37,864 nucleotides of DNA. Source: Duganella callida. GTDB taxonomy: Bacteria > Pseudomonadota > Gammaproteobacteria > Burkholderiales > Burkholderiaceae_D. Of the stretch, positions 8,823 through 16,916 are shown in pieces. The position numbers and the translations under genes were made by a program. The notes under the pieces were generated by a model. The model searched no databases. It was given only the letters and a program-made list of their open reading frames with translations, and was not told where the DNA came from. The stretch lies in contig NZ_SPVG01000122.1 in assembly GCF_004614165.1 (NCBI RefSeq), positions 1-37,864 of the forward strand. The letters are read 5' to 3'. The stretch's first letter is position 1. Each line of letters opens with the position of its first letter.

Positions 8823-10160
8823 TTACACTGCGTCCGACAGCGACGTGAAGTTGAAGTCGCGGACCTTCATGGCCGGGATCAGCAACTGGAATTGCGACTC
8901 GTCGCCGGACAGGATTTCCGGCTTGCCGATTTCATCGATATTGTTCAGCATCGTCACCGGACTTTCGTTGAAGCGGAAGTTCTTGATCGGATGCTTGATC
9001 TTGCCGTTCTCGATGTAGAAGGTGCCGTCGCGGGTCAGGCCGGTCAGCAGCAGCGATTGCGGGTCCACCATGCGGATATACCAGGTGCGGGTCACCAGGA
9101 TGCCCTTCTTGGTGTTGGCGATCAGCTCTTCGGTCGACTTGCTGGTACCGGCCATGATGATGTTGCCCGGCTGGCCGATGGCACGCTGGTTCATCTTCTT
9201 GGCCCAGAACGGCGAGTAGCCGAGCGAAGCGATCTTGCCGTTCTTGATGATGTCCTGGCGTTCGCGCGCCAGCAGGCTTTGCGCATCGAACGGCAGCACG
9301 GCGACATCCTTGTCCCACGGATCGGCCCAGACATTCACCTGCTCATCGAACAGCTTCTCGCCCAGGCGGTTGCCGCCGCCCTTCTTCGACAGGAAGCTGC
9401 GGCCCTCGTCGGCCGAACGCGCGTCGAAGGCGTTGAACATGTATGCCAGCACATCCGAGGTGGCGGCCGGCTCCAGGATCACCGTGTAGCGGCCCGGCTC
9501 CAGCGCCTTGGCGTCCACCGATTTCAGCGCCTTCTCGATGGCGATGTCGGAAGCGGCGCGCGCGTCGAACTTGCTGGCGTCGCCGACGCTGCGCTTGACC
9601 CAGCCCGAACCGCGGCCGTCTTCGGTGCGCACCGTCAGCGTGAAATCCAGGCCGGTGTCGGTCTGGTAGCCGAACACGCCGTTGGAATTGGCCACGGACG
9701 TGAACTGCGTGCTGTCGGTGAAGAAGCCGGCGGCCACCAGCTTGTTCTTCTTGCTGTTCTCGATGCTGTATGCCGCCACCTGCGCGCGGAATTCAGGATC
9801 GATGTCGGCGGTCTTCTGGAAGTAGGTCTGCGACGCCTTGTACTCCTGCTTGGACGGCGTCGGCATGAACTCCGGATTTTCCGGCGCCAGGCGCGCCAGG
9901 TCTTCCGCGCGGCGCACGGCTTTTTCCAGCGACTTGTCATCGAACTCGTTGACCGAGGCGGTGCCCTGCTTCTTGCCGAAGGCGACCGACACCACCAGCT
10001 GGGTATCTTCGATCAGGCCCGCGGTGGAAACGGCGTTGCGCGCATAGCGGATATTGCCCTTGCGGCTGCCGTTGATGGACACTTCGCACTGGTCGGCCTT
10101 GGTCAGCGCCATCACCTTGTCGCTGATGCGCTTGGTCTCTTCTTGACTCAGGAATTTCAT
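8823..10160 (-). CDS. TldE/PmbA-like protein, copy 2 (upstream pair)
   Basis: 445 residues, MKFLSQEETKRISDKVMALT. It is colinear with the copy at 5823-7160 over its whole length with no gaps apparent, showing the same landmarks (NIRYARNAVSTAGLIEDTQL, RAEDLARLAPENPEF, FNESPVTMLNNIDEIG, ending DFNFTSLSDAV). HExxxH is absent, as expected for the TldE-type subunit. There is no signal peptide. Differences between the copies are concentrated in the middle (residues ~105-150, for example FLPAIKKQDYKPS versus FMPTPSKQEYKAS), which could tune partner or substrate choice. The gene begins 21 bases after its TldD-like partner and ends 19 bases before the next Tld pair. It probably forms a heterodimer with the 10182-11819 product (inference from the TldD-TldE family). 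Confidence 0.88.
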   Translation of the reverse strand: MKFLSQEETKRISDKVMALTKADQCEVSINGSRKGNIRYARNAVSTAGLIEDTQLVVSVAFGKKQGTASVNEFDDKSLEKAVRRAEDLARLAPENPEFMPTPSKQEYKASQTYFQKTADIDPEFRAQVAAYSIENSKKNKLVAAGFFTDSTQFTSVANSNGVFGYQTDTGLDFTLTVRTEDGRGSGWVKRSVGDASKFDARAASDIAIEKALKSVDAKALEPGRYTVILEPAATSDVLAYMFNAFDARSADEGRSFLSKKGGGNRLGEKLFDEQVNVWADPWDKDVAVLPFDAQSLLARERQDIIKNGKIASLGYSPFWAKKMNQRAIGQPGNIIMAGTSKSTEELIANTKKGILVTRTWYIRMVDPQSLLLTGLTRDGTFYIENGKIKHPIKNFRFNESPVTMLNNIDEIGKPEILSGDESQFQLLIPAMKVRDFNFTSLSDAV

Positions 10161-10181
10161 ATTGTCTCTCTCTCCAGGGGC

Positions 10182-11819
10182 TTAGCCGATCTTGCGGGCG
10201 GTGTTGATCACGTTGACGCCGTTGAAGCGCGCGGTCGATGCGCCATGCGACACGATGGACACCTGCGGCGGCTGGCCTTTGCCGTCGAAGAAGGAGCCGC
10301 CCATGCGCCAGTCGCGCTCATCGCAGATGCCGACGCAGGCGTTCCAGAACTCCTGGGTATTCGATTGGTAGGCCACGTCCTCCAGCTGCTGGCCGATCTT
10401 GCCGTTCTTGATTTCGTAGAACAGCTGGCCGCCGAACTGGAAGTTGTAGCGCTGCTGGTCGATCGAGAAGGAACCGTCACCGACGATGTAGATGCCCTTC
10501 TTGACGTCCTTGATCATCTCGTCCGGCGTCATGCGCTTCTTGCCGGCCTTGAGCGAAACGTTCGGCATGCGCTGGAACTGCACGTTGGCCCAGTTGTCGG
10601 CATACGAGCAGCCGTGCGATTCCTTCTCGCCGATGATGTGCGCCTGGTCGCGGGTGGCCTGGTAGTTGACCAGGATGCCGTCCTTGATGATGTCCCAGTT
10701 CTTGCACTTGACGCCTTCGTCGTCGTAGCCGACCGCACCCAGCGAACCCGGGGTGGTCTTGTCGGCGACGATGTTGACCAGGTCCGAGCCGTACTTGAAC
10801 TTCTTGGTCTGCCATTTATCCAGCGTGGCGAAACTGGTGCCGGCGTAATTGGCCTCGTAGCCCAGCACCCGATCGAGTTCGGTCGGGTGGCCCACCGACT
10901 CGTGGATGGTCAGCCACAGGTGCTCCGGCGACAGCACCAGGTCGTACTTGCCCGGTTCGACCGACTTGGCGGTCAGCTTGGCCTTGGCCTGCTTGCCGGC
11001 CAGGCGCGCGTCTTCGATCAGGTCATACGATTTGGTGTACAGCGTGGTCACGCCGCCGGCCGCCTGCAGCTGGTGCTCGGGGCGCGCGTCCAGGTATTCG
11101 TAGCCCATGCCGACCGGCGCGGACAGGCCCTGGCGGGTGCGGAACTTGTTCGACTTCTGATCGACGGCGGTGGCGAAGAACGGCATCCACAGGCGGTGGA
11201 TGTCCTGGTCGATGTAGGAACCGTCGGTGGAGGCGAAATACTTCTGCTGGTTCACCTGGAACAGCAGCGATTGCATGAAGCTGGCGCCGCCCTCCATGCC
11301 GGCCTTGTTGGCGGCGACCAGCAGGTCGGCCTTGTCCTTGATGGCGACCGTGCGCCAGTCCTTGACGATGGGCGTGGCCCAGGCCACTTCGCCCACGCCC
11401 TTGACCGGCGCCAGGATCACGGGTTCGGTCTGCAGCTTGGCGTTGGCCTTGGCGATGGCCACTGCCTGGCGCGCGGCCGCGGCCACGCCGTCCGGCGTCA
11501 TGTCGTTGGTGGCGGCGAAGCCGTAGGCGCCGCCCGCGATCACGCGCACGCCGACGCCGGCCGACTCGGTGTTCACCACGTTTTCGACATTCAGGTCGCG
11601 GGTGGTGATGAACTGGTTGAGGTAGCGGCCCACGCGCACGTCGCAATACGAGGCGCCGGCCTGAGTGGCGGCGGTCATCGCGGTATCGGCCAGGGCCTTC
11701 TTGAATTTCACGTCCACCGGCTTGATCAGCTCTTCCGCCGCGATGGCGCGGCCGAAGGTGGGCAGCAGCATGGTGCCCAGAGCCAGACTGCTGATATTGA
11801 GGAAGTCACGTCGTTGCAT
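10182..11819 (-). CDS. TldD-like zinc metallopeptidase with Tat signal, copy 2 (first gene of the operon)
   Basis: 545 residues, MQRRDFLNISSLALGTMLLP: a twin-arginine motif (RRDFLN) with a weakly hydrophobic core and an AIAAEE cleavage region near residue 28. The zinc motif is HESVGH at 306-311 and the candidate third ligand is Cys499 in GICDERDW. It ends NGVNVINTARKIG, identical to the tail of the copy at 7166-8803. A ribosome site (GGAGAG) lies just before the ATG at 11819. Being the first gene after a 410-base divergent intergenic region, it should carry the operon promoter. It is the same length as the second copy, so the pair arose by tandem duplication. The role by family is proteolysis of small or unfolded peptides; localisation outside the cytoplasm is inferred from the signal peptide. 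Confidence 0.9.
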   Translation of the reverse strand: MQRRDFLNISSLALGTMLLPTFGRAIAAEELIKPVDVKFKKALADTAMTAATQAGASYCDVRVGRYLNQFITTRDLNVENVVNTESAGVGVRVIAGGAYGFAATNDMTPDGVAAAARQAVAIAKANAKLQTEPVILAPVKGVGEVAWATPIVKDWRTVAIKDKADLLVAANKAGMEGGASFMQSLLFQVNQQKYFASTDGSYIDQDIHRLWMPFFATAVDQKSNKFRTRQGLSAPVGMGYEYLDARPEHQLQAAGGVTTLYTKSYDLIEDARLAGKQAKAKLTAKSVEPGKYDLVLSPEHLWLTIHESVGHPTELDRVLGYEANYAGTSFATLDKWQTKKFKYGSDLVNIVADKTTPGSLGAVGYDDEGVKCKNWDIIKDGILVNYQATRDQAHIIGEKESHGCSYADNWANVQFQRMPNVSLKAGKKRMTPDEMIKDVKKGIYIVGDGSFSIDQQRYNFQFGGQLFYEIKNGKIGQQLEDVAYQSNTQEFWNACVGICDERDWRMGGSFFDGKGQPPQVSIVSHGASTARFNGVNVINTARKIG

Positions 11820-12229
11820 AGTCTCTCCAACATGGTTGCGGGCCAGCCGCCCGATCGGTTCTGCTTTTTATTTGCGCTTTTATTCGCTTTTGTGCCTGAA
11901 CTACTGTGATACCGCTTGTTACTTTACGTTACACCTGAATATCCGTCGCCTGTTCCAGGGGTTTGGCAATATTAGCGCCGGAGTTAGACCGCAGATTGCA
12001 AAATGTATGCCATCGGAAACTGATCCGCAAGTGCCTGTTTTGGACCCGCGGAGTGTCCGCTCCGGTGTCCGGGCAGTGTCCGCGCAGTGTCCGCGCCCTG
12101 TCCGCGCCCATGATGGCGCACTGTCCCGGTGCGCCGGCGCCATTGCGCTTGACCTGTTTGCGTGCTTGGCAGATGATCGCGCTGGACGCGCGCCGCGTCG
12201 TCCCCACACCACACTTCAGGAGACTGTGC
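11820..12229. promoter_or_regulatory. Divergent intergenic region between the Tld operon and a secreted methyltransferase gene
   Basis: 410 bases without a convincing gene. Near the Tld operon (11860-11935) it is AT-rich, with three GCTTTT tracts at 11863, 11876 and 11886, and a GTTACTTTACGTTACA stretch at 11918-11933 made of repeated TTAC steps. These could be promoter or regulator-binding elements for the leftward operon, but I cannot place a strong -35/-10 pair. The half nearer the methyltransferase is GC-rich and holds the phased GTGTCCG repeats listed separately. The rightward gene has a Shine-Dalgarno (CAGGAGA) at 12217-12223. Short open frames here have no ribosome sites and look fortuitous. 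Confidence 0.5.
12053..12104. repeat. Phased GTGTCCG short repeats
   Basis: The heptamer GTGTCCG occurs at 12053, 12065, 12076 and 12087, with a near copy (CTGTCCG) at 12098. Spacing is 12, 11, 11 and 11 bases, about one helical turn each. Two copies form an exact tandem GCAGTGTCCGC unit. A weaker relative (ACTGTCCCGG) follows near 12119. The array lies about 125 bases upstream of the methyltransferase start and 235 bases from the Tld operon start. It could be a set of same-face operator sites or a simple replication-slippage repeat; the sequence alone does not decide. Confidence 0.6.
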
Positions 12230-13072
12230 ATGAAACGATACGTACTGGCCACCCTGGCCGCCACGCTGCTGATGGGCGGCCTCGCCACAAGCGGGAGCGC
12301 CCTCGCCACAAGCGGGAGCGCCCTCGCCGACGACGCGCTGAAGGCGGCCATCGCCGCCCCCACCCGCACGCCGGACAACGTGAAGCGCGACGTGTATCGC
12401 CATCCTTACGAAACGCTGAGCTTTTTCGGCATCAAGCCGAACATGACGGTGGTCGAGCTGGCGCCGGGCGGCGGCTGGTACACCGAGATCCTGGCGCCCT
12501 ACCTGCGCGATCACGGCAAGCTGATCACCGGCGGCAACGATCTGGCCTCGCCCAACGAGGGCGAGCGCCGCGGCGCCGAGCGTTTCATGGCGCGCCTGAA
12601 CGCCAAGCCGGAGGCCTACAACAAGGTGGCGATCGGCGTGTTTTCGCCGGGCCGCAAAATCGAGCTGGCGCCGGCCAACAGCGTGGACATGGTGCTCACC
12701 TTCCGCAACATCCACAACTGGATCGAGCTGGGTCCGGACAAGATGAATGATCTCTTCAAGCAGTTGTACACGGTGCTCAAGCCGGGCGGCGTGCTGGGTG
12801 TGGAGGAACACCGGCTGCCGGCGTCGAAGACGCAGGACGACAAGGCCAGCACCGGCTACATGCACGAAGCGTATGTGATCAAGCTGGCGGAATCGGCCGG
12901 CTTCAAACTGGCCGCGAAGTCGGAGATCAACGCCAATCCCAAGGATACGGCCGACCACAAGAACGGCGTCTGGGCGCTGCCCCCGACCCTGACCAACAAG
13001 GACGAGGACCGCGCGAAGTACCTGGCCATCGGCGAGAGCGACCGCATGACGCTGAAGTTCGTCAAGCCGTAA
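12230..13072 (+). CDS. Secreted class I SAM-methyltransferase-fold protein (COG4798 type)
   Basis: 280 residues from the ATG at 12230, chosen because CAGGAGA sits at the right distance and a signal peptide follows (MKRYVLATLAATLLMGGLAT, cleavage near ALADDA). The glycine-rich SAM motif I is VVELAPGGGWYTEIL at about residues 74-88. Downstream features fit a methyltransferase fold: VDMVLTFRNIHNWI as motif IV and LKPGGVLGVEEHR as a post-motif strand. Such predicted periplasmic methyltransferase-like proteins are common in proteobacteria, but their substrates are unknown, and SAM supply outside the cytoplasm is a puzzle. The gene is divergent from the Tld operon, and its stop is 18 bases from the converging MCP gene. 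The signal peptide contains a duplicated LATSGSA unit. Confidence 0.87.
   Translation: MKRYVLATLAATLLMGGLATSGSALATSGSALADDALKAAIAAPTRTPDNVKRDVYRHPYETLSFFGIKPNMTVVELAPGGGWYTEILAPYLRDHGKLITGGNDLASPNEGERRGAERFMARLNAKPEAYNKVAIGVFSPGRKIELAPANSVDMVLTFRNIHNWIELGPDKMNDLFKQLYTVLKPGGVLGVEEHRLPASKTQDDKASTGYMHEAYVIKLAESAGFKLAAKSEINANPKDTADHKNGVWALPPTLTNKDEDRAKYLAIGESDRMTLKFVKP
12281..12322 (+). repeat. Two exact 21-bp tandem copies inside the signal peptide
   Basis: Two identical 21-base units follow each other (12281-12301 and 12302-12322), with a partial third (CTCGCC) starting at 12323. They are in frame and encode LATSGSA twice followed by LAD. The unit length is a multiple of three, so copy changes would keep the frame and only lengthen or shorten the C-region of the signal peptide. 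Confidence 0.9.
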
Positions 13073-13090
13073 TCTGGCCCGGGGCGTGGC

Positions 13091-14572
13091 TCAGAACCGG
13101 GTGAATTTGCTTTCGTCCGGCGCTCCTTCCGACACCGGGGCCAGGCCGCGCGCCGGTCGCGCCGAGGCGGCGGTCGTCTTCAGTACCGCCGGCCGGCGTA
13201 CGGCGCCCATGCGTGGCGCCTCGTCCAGCGCATACTGCTTGAACACCGACATCAGATGCCGCAGCTGCTCCGCCTGCGCATTCATCTCTTCCGACGTCGC
13301 CGCCAGTTCTTCCGAGCTGGCGGCATTCACCTGCGTGGTCTCGCTCAGCTGGATCACCGCGCTGTTAATCTGCCGCACACCGGAGCTCTGTTCCTCGGAG
13401 GCCGCGGAAATTTCCTGCACCAGGTCGGAGGTCTTGCGGATGTTCGGCGCCAGCGCATCGAACATCACGCCGGCCTGTTCCGCCAGCTCGACGCTGTCGG
13501 CCGCCACCTGGCTGATTTCCTGCGCCGCCACCTGGCTGCGTTCCGCCAGCCGGCGCACCTCGGCCGCCACCACCGCGAAGCCCTTGCCGTGTTCCTGCGC
13601 GCGCGCCGCCTCGATCGCCGCGTTCAGCGCCAGCAGATTGGTCTGATAGGCGATATCGTCGATGATGCCGATCTTGCCGGCGATCTGCTTCATGGCCGTC
13701 GCCGTCGCCTTCACCACCTCGCCGCCGCGCGAGGCCTCGCCGGCGGCCTGGGTGGCGATGCCGTCGGTGACTTTCGCGTTCTCGGTATTCTGCGCGATCG
13801 AGGCCGTCATCTGCTCGATCGAGGCGCTGGTCTCCTCCACGCCCGCGGCCTGCTCGCTGGCCGCCTGCGACAGCGACTGCGCGGTGGCGCTGACCTCCTG
13901 CGCCGCGCTGGCCAGGTGGCTCACCACCATCTGCACCTCGCGCACAATGCCGGACAGGCTGCGCGCCAACCACACCGCCAGCACGCAGCCGAGAACCGCG
14001 ATCACTACGTCCAGCCCCAGGATGATCTGCTTGGCCGAATTGGTGATGCTGGTCATGCCCTCCGATTCGCCCTGGGTTTCCGCATCGTTCACCTTCAGCA
14101 ACTTGCGGAAGGCTGTGGCGATGGCTTCATCGGCGCCCTTGATTTCCTTGTCCATCTCCAGCACCGACATGCCCTTCTCGCGCATGGCCTCCAGCTGCGC
14201 CATGCTGCCGTCGTAGCTTTTGACGCCGGCCAGCACATCGTTCAGCAGCGTCTGCTCCTCGGGGCTGGCTGAGCCGGCGTTGCGGTAGTTGGCCATCTGC
14301 TTTTCGATTTCCGCCAGGTCGGCGCGGAACTTGGTGTTATTGTCGGCGCCGCGCAGGATGTAGTTCTTGAAGTGGCGCACCGCGTGACCATGCGCAGTCA
14401 CCCCCTCCAGCACCGCGTTCTTGCGCGCCAGCGTGATGTTCTCGAAATCGATCCAGTTGTCGTGCAGGGCGGTCAGCTTGGCGAAGGCGATCACGCCCAT
14501 CACGACCACCAGCAGCACGATGCTGCCAAAGCCGGCATGCAGCCGGGTCTCCATTTTCATTTTTTCCAGCAT
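13091..14572 (-). CDS. Methyl-accepting chemotaxis protein with no clear HAMP domain
   Basis: 493 residues with AGGGAG before the ATG at 14572. A membrane helix at about 15-33, a periplasmic four-helix-type sensor region (34-182), a second helix at about 183-203, then a cytoplasmic signalling domain whose tip reads [20 protein letters not shown] and [19 protein letters not shown]. Only about 23 residues separate the second helix from the [11 protein letters not shown] start of the signalling coiled coil. The neighbouring MCP (15204-16889) has about 66 there, so most of a HAMP domain seems to be missing. The C-terminus ends in a flexible linker and ESKFTRF, possibly a tether for CheR/CheB-type enzymes. 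It is the last gene of the chemotaxis cluster, with a possible promoter of its own at 14602-14630. The ligand is unknown. Confidence 0.92.
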   Translation of the reverse strand: MLEKMKMETRLHAGFGSIVLLVVVMGVIAFAKLTALHDNWIDFENITLARKNAVLEGVTAHGHAVRHFKNYILRGADNNTKFRADLAEIEKQMANYRNAGSASPEEQTLLNDVLAGVKSYDGSMAQLEAMREKGMSVLEMDKEIKGADEAIATAFRKLLKVNDAETQGESEGMTSITNSAKQIILGLDVVIAVLGCVLAVWLARSLSGIVREVQMVVSHLASAAQEVSATAQSLSQAASEQAAGVEETSASIEQMTASIAQNTENAKVTDGIATQAAGEASRGGEVVKATATAMKQIAGKIGIIDDIAYQTNLLALNAAIEAARAQEHGKGFAVVAAEVRRLAERSQVAAQEISQVAADSVELAEQAGVMFDALAPNIRKTSDLVQEISAASEEQSSGVRQINSAVIQLSETTQVNAASSEELAATSEEMNAQAEQLRHLMSVFKQYALDEAPRMGAVRRPAVLKTTAASARPARGLAPVSEGAPDESKFTRF

Positions 14573-14601
14573 GGCGGGTACTCCCTGGCGAGGCTGTCCA
14601 C

Positions 14602-14630
14602 ATGGTATTGTGAACCAATATCGACATCAA
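14602..14630 (-). promoter_or_regulatory. Candidate sigma-70-type promoter for the last MCP gene
   Basis: On the minus strand TTGATG (complement of 14625-14630) and TACCAT (complement of 14602-14607) are separated by exactly 17 bases. Each matches the sigma-70 consensus at four of six positions. It lies in the 113-base gap between cheW and the MCP start, the largest gap between consecutive genes in this part of the cluster, about 30 bases upstream of the start codon. This would allow separate expression of the MCP. Prediction only. Confidence 0.35.
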
Positions 14631-14685
14631 AGTCTCACTAAAACTAACGGTGCGCTGTCCTGCGTGTGCTGCCGTACCTTCGCCG

Positions 14686-15192
14686 CTAAGGAATCCGAGC
14701 GACAAACTCTTGCAGGTGCAGCGTGGCCACCAGGTGCTGCACGTTGAGCAGCATGACGAAGCGGCCGCCGACCTTGCCGATGCCGTGCAGCAGATCGGCG
14801 CGCACGCTGCCGAAGCGCGGCGCCGGCTCGATATCCTCGGCCGGAATGTCCAGGACAGCGTTGACCGCATCGACCAGAATGCCGATCACCAGCGGCCCTT
14901 CCGACGCCATCACCTCCACCACGATGATGCAGGTGCGCTTGGTCACCGGCGACGGCGCGCGCTCCAGCCGGCGCGCCAGGTCCAGCACCGGCACCGCCGT
15001 GCCGCGCAGGTTGATCACCCCGCAGATCGACGGCGGCATCTGCGGCACCGGCGTCACGCCGGCGTATTCCAGGATCTCGCGCACGGCCAGGATGCCCATG
15101 GCGAACATCTCCTGGCCCAGCATGAAGCTGAGGTACTGCGCCGGCTGCTGCTGGGACAATGCCGGCGCATCGGCGGCGGTCGGGGTGCTCAT
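14686..15192 (-). CDS. cheW: CheW coupling protein (downstream copy)
   Basis: 168 residues with the CheW core: QYLSFMLGQEMFAMGILAVREILEY, then VINLRGTAVPVLDLARRL, a beta-rich middle and ILVDAVNAVLDIPAEDIEPAP. CheW links MCPs to the CheA kinase in the receptor array. The gene lies 11 bases after an MCP gene and 113 bases before another, so it could serve these two receptors. A second CheW is encoded at 20612-21157 next to cheA. The two share the same length class and the DIEPAP segment, so they are paralogues. The ~20-residue N-terminal lead is Ala/Gln-rich and probably disordered. Confidence 0.95.
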   Translation of the reverse strand: MSTPTAADAPALSQQQPAQYLSFMLGQEMFAMGILAVREILEYAGVTPVPQMPPSICGVINLRGTAVPVLDLARRLERAPSPVTKRTCIIVVEVMASEGPLVIGILVDAVNAVLDIPAEDIEPAPRFGSVRADLLHGIGKVGGRFVMLLNVQHLVATLHLQEFVARIP

Positions 15193-15203
15193 GGCGGCCT
15201 CGC

Positions 15204-16889
15204 TCAGAATTTGACGAAGTGCGACTCGTCCGGCTCACTGACGTCGCTCATGCGCCGGCTGGACACCGCGCCGATCGGCCGTCCGGGCCGGGTCGCCGGC
15301 TTGCGCGGCGGCGCCGCCACCGTGCGCAGCGGCCGCGACACGCCGGCCAGCTTGAAGAAGGCCATGGCCTGCTGCAGCTGCTCCGCCTGGCTGCTCATCT
15401 CCTCGGCGGTGGCGGCCAGCTGCTCCGAACTGGAGGCGTTCTGCTGGGTGGTCTGGCTCAGCTGCGTGACGGCGGCGTTGATCTGGCCGACGCCGGCCGA
15501 CTGTTCCTCCGACGCCGCCGTGATTTCCTGCACCAGGTTGGAGGTGCGGCGGATGTTCGGGACCATCTCGTCCAGCAGCTGACCGGCCTTGTCGGCCAGC
15601 TCCACGCTGCTGGAGGCCACCTGCTCGATCTCCTGCGCCGCCACCTGGCTGCGCTCGGCCAGTTTGCGCACCTCGGCCGCCACCACGGCGAAGCCCTTGC
15701 CATGCTCGCCGGCGCGCGCCGCCTCGATCGCCGCGTTCAGCGCCAGCAGGTTGGTCTGGTAGGCGATATCGTCGATGATGCTGATCTTCTTGGCGATCTG
15801 CTGCATCGCCGCCACCGTCGACTTGACCGCCTCGCCGCCCTCCGCCGCCTCCCTGGCCGCCTTGCTGGCGATGCCGTCGGTGACCTTGGCGTTTTCGGTG
15901 TTCTGCGAGATCGACGCCGTCATCTGCTCGACCGAGGCGCTGGTTTGCTCGGTGCCGGCGGCCTGCTCGCTGGCCGCCTGCGACAGCGACTGCGCGGTGG
16001 CGCTGACCTCTTCCGAGGCCGAGGCCAGCGCCTCGGCGCCGTTGTTCACTTCCTGCACCACGTGCGACAGCTTGTCGATCATGCCCTTCATCGCCGCCAG
16101 CAGGCTGCCGCTGTCGCCGGCGCGCAGCTGCACGTCGGCGGTGAGGTCGCCGTCCGCCACCCGGCGCACGATGTCGGCCGCATACGCGGGGTCGCCGCCC
16201 AGCTGCCGCATGATGCCCTGCAGGATGAACAGGCCGATCGCCACCAGCAGCGCCAGCGCCACCGCGGCCGAGGTGTACATGCTGCGCAGCGCCGCCGCCG
16301 ACGCTTCCTCGGCGTGCGACACGTCGGTCTCGCCGTATTGCACGTTCAGCGCCACCAGCTTGTTCAGGCTCTCCTCCGCGTCGTGAAAGGCGGTGCGGTT
16401 CTCCTTGATCGTGTTGTGCACCGCGACGAACAGTTCCTTGCGCCGCGCCAGCTCGGCGCGCGGGATCTGGCTGGCCGTCTGCGTGACCACAGCGTCGCGC
16501 TGCTTCCAGTTGTCCCACTGCTTGACGAAGACATTCCACACCTGCGCCTCCTCCTTTTCCTGCGGCAGCGCGTCATACACCTTCCACGCCTTGTCGATCC
16601 TGGCCCAGGCTTCCTGCTTGCGCTTGATCTCGTGATCGACGTCGGCCACGTCGTCCGGATACAGCGCCATGGCGTCGATCGCGCGGCTGGCCGAGCGCAG
16701 CGCCGTCTGCGCCTCGCTGATGGTCTGCAGCGCCTGCACCGAGGGCATGCGGTTCTTGCCGATCGAGAGCAGCATCTGGCTCTGCAGCTTCATGCCATTG
16801 AAAGCCACCAGCCCCACCACCAGCAGCGCCAGCACCGCCACCGCCAGCAACATCAAAATCTTGGTCCTGACCTGTAAACTCGACAGCAT
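15204..16889 (-). CDS. Methyl-accepting chemotaxis protein (four-helix sensor, HAMP, signalling domain)
   Basis: 561 residues. Membrane helix at about 10-30, a periplasmic helical-bundle sensor (31-204) containing [20 protein letters not shown], a second helix at about 205-227, a complete HAMP domain (about 228-280, including [15 protein letters not shown]), then the signalling domain with [19 protein letters not shown] and the tip [20 protein letters not shown] followed by [22 protein letters not shown]. The tail ends PDESHFVKF, an acidic-aromatic C-terminus that may tether CheR or CheB-type enzymes. The start at 16889 is 27 bases after the REC-EAL stop, and cheW follows after 11 bases. The sensor type suggests small-molecule or redox ligands, but nothing in the sequence names one. 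Confidence 0.95.
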   Translation of the reverse strand: MLSSLQVRTKILMLLAVAVLALLVVGLVAFNGMKLQSQMLLSIGKNRMPSVQALQTISEAQTALRSASRAIDAMALYPDDVADVDHEIKRKQEAWARIDKAWKVYDALPQEKEEAQVWNVFVKQWDNWKQRDAVVTQTASQIPRAELARRKELFVAVHNTIKENRTAFHDAEESLNKLVALNVQYGETDVSHAEEASAAALRSMYTSAAVALALLVAIGLFILQGIMRQLGGDPAYAADIVRRVADGDLTADVQLRAGDSGSLLAAMKGMIDKLSHVVQEVNNGAEALASASEEVSATAQSLSQAASEQAAGTEQTSASVEQMTASISQNTENAKVTDGIASKAAREAAEGGEAVKSTVAAMQQIAKKISIIDDIAYQTNLLALNAAIEAARAGEHGKGFAVVAAEVRKLAERSQVAAQEIEQVASSSVELADKAGQLLDEMVPNIRRTSNLVQEITAASEEQSAGVGQINAAVTQLSQTTQQNASSSEQLAATAEEMSSQAEQLQQAMAFFKLAGVSRPLRTVAAPPRKPATRPGRPIGAVSSRRMSDVSEPDESHFVKF

Positions 16890-16916
16890 GACGAACCCCT
16901 CCCGTTTGGATGATTA

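Noticed and set aside
8892-11909. A 1005-codon open frame on the plus strand across the Tld genes
   Set aside because: It lies antisense to two well-supported genes with clear protein families, has no ribosome site, and its product is the Arg/His/Gly-rich, low-complexity type expected from the complement of GC-rich coding DNA.
12053-12126. A CRISPR array
   Set aside because: The repeated unit is only 7 bases with 4-5 bases between copies, far too short for repeats and spacers, and no cas gene is nearby.
11820-12229. A small precursor peptide gene for the Tld enzymes
   Set aside because: Short frames exist on both strands, but none has a ribosome site with a plausible leader/core composition, and the longest is GC-rich shadow sequence over the repeat array.
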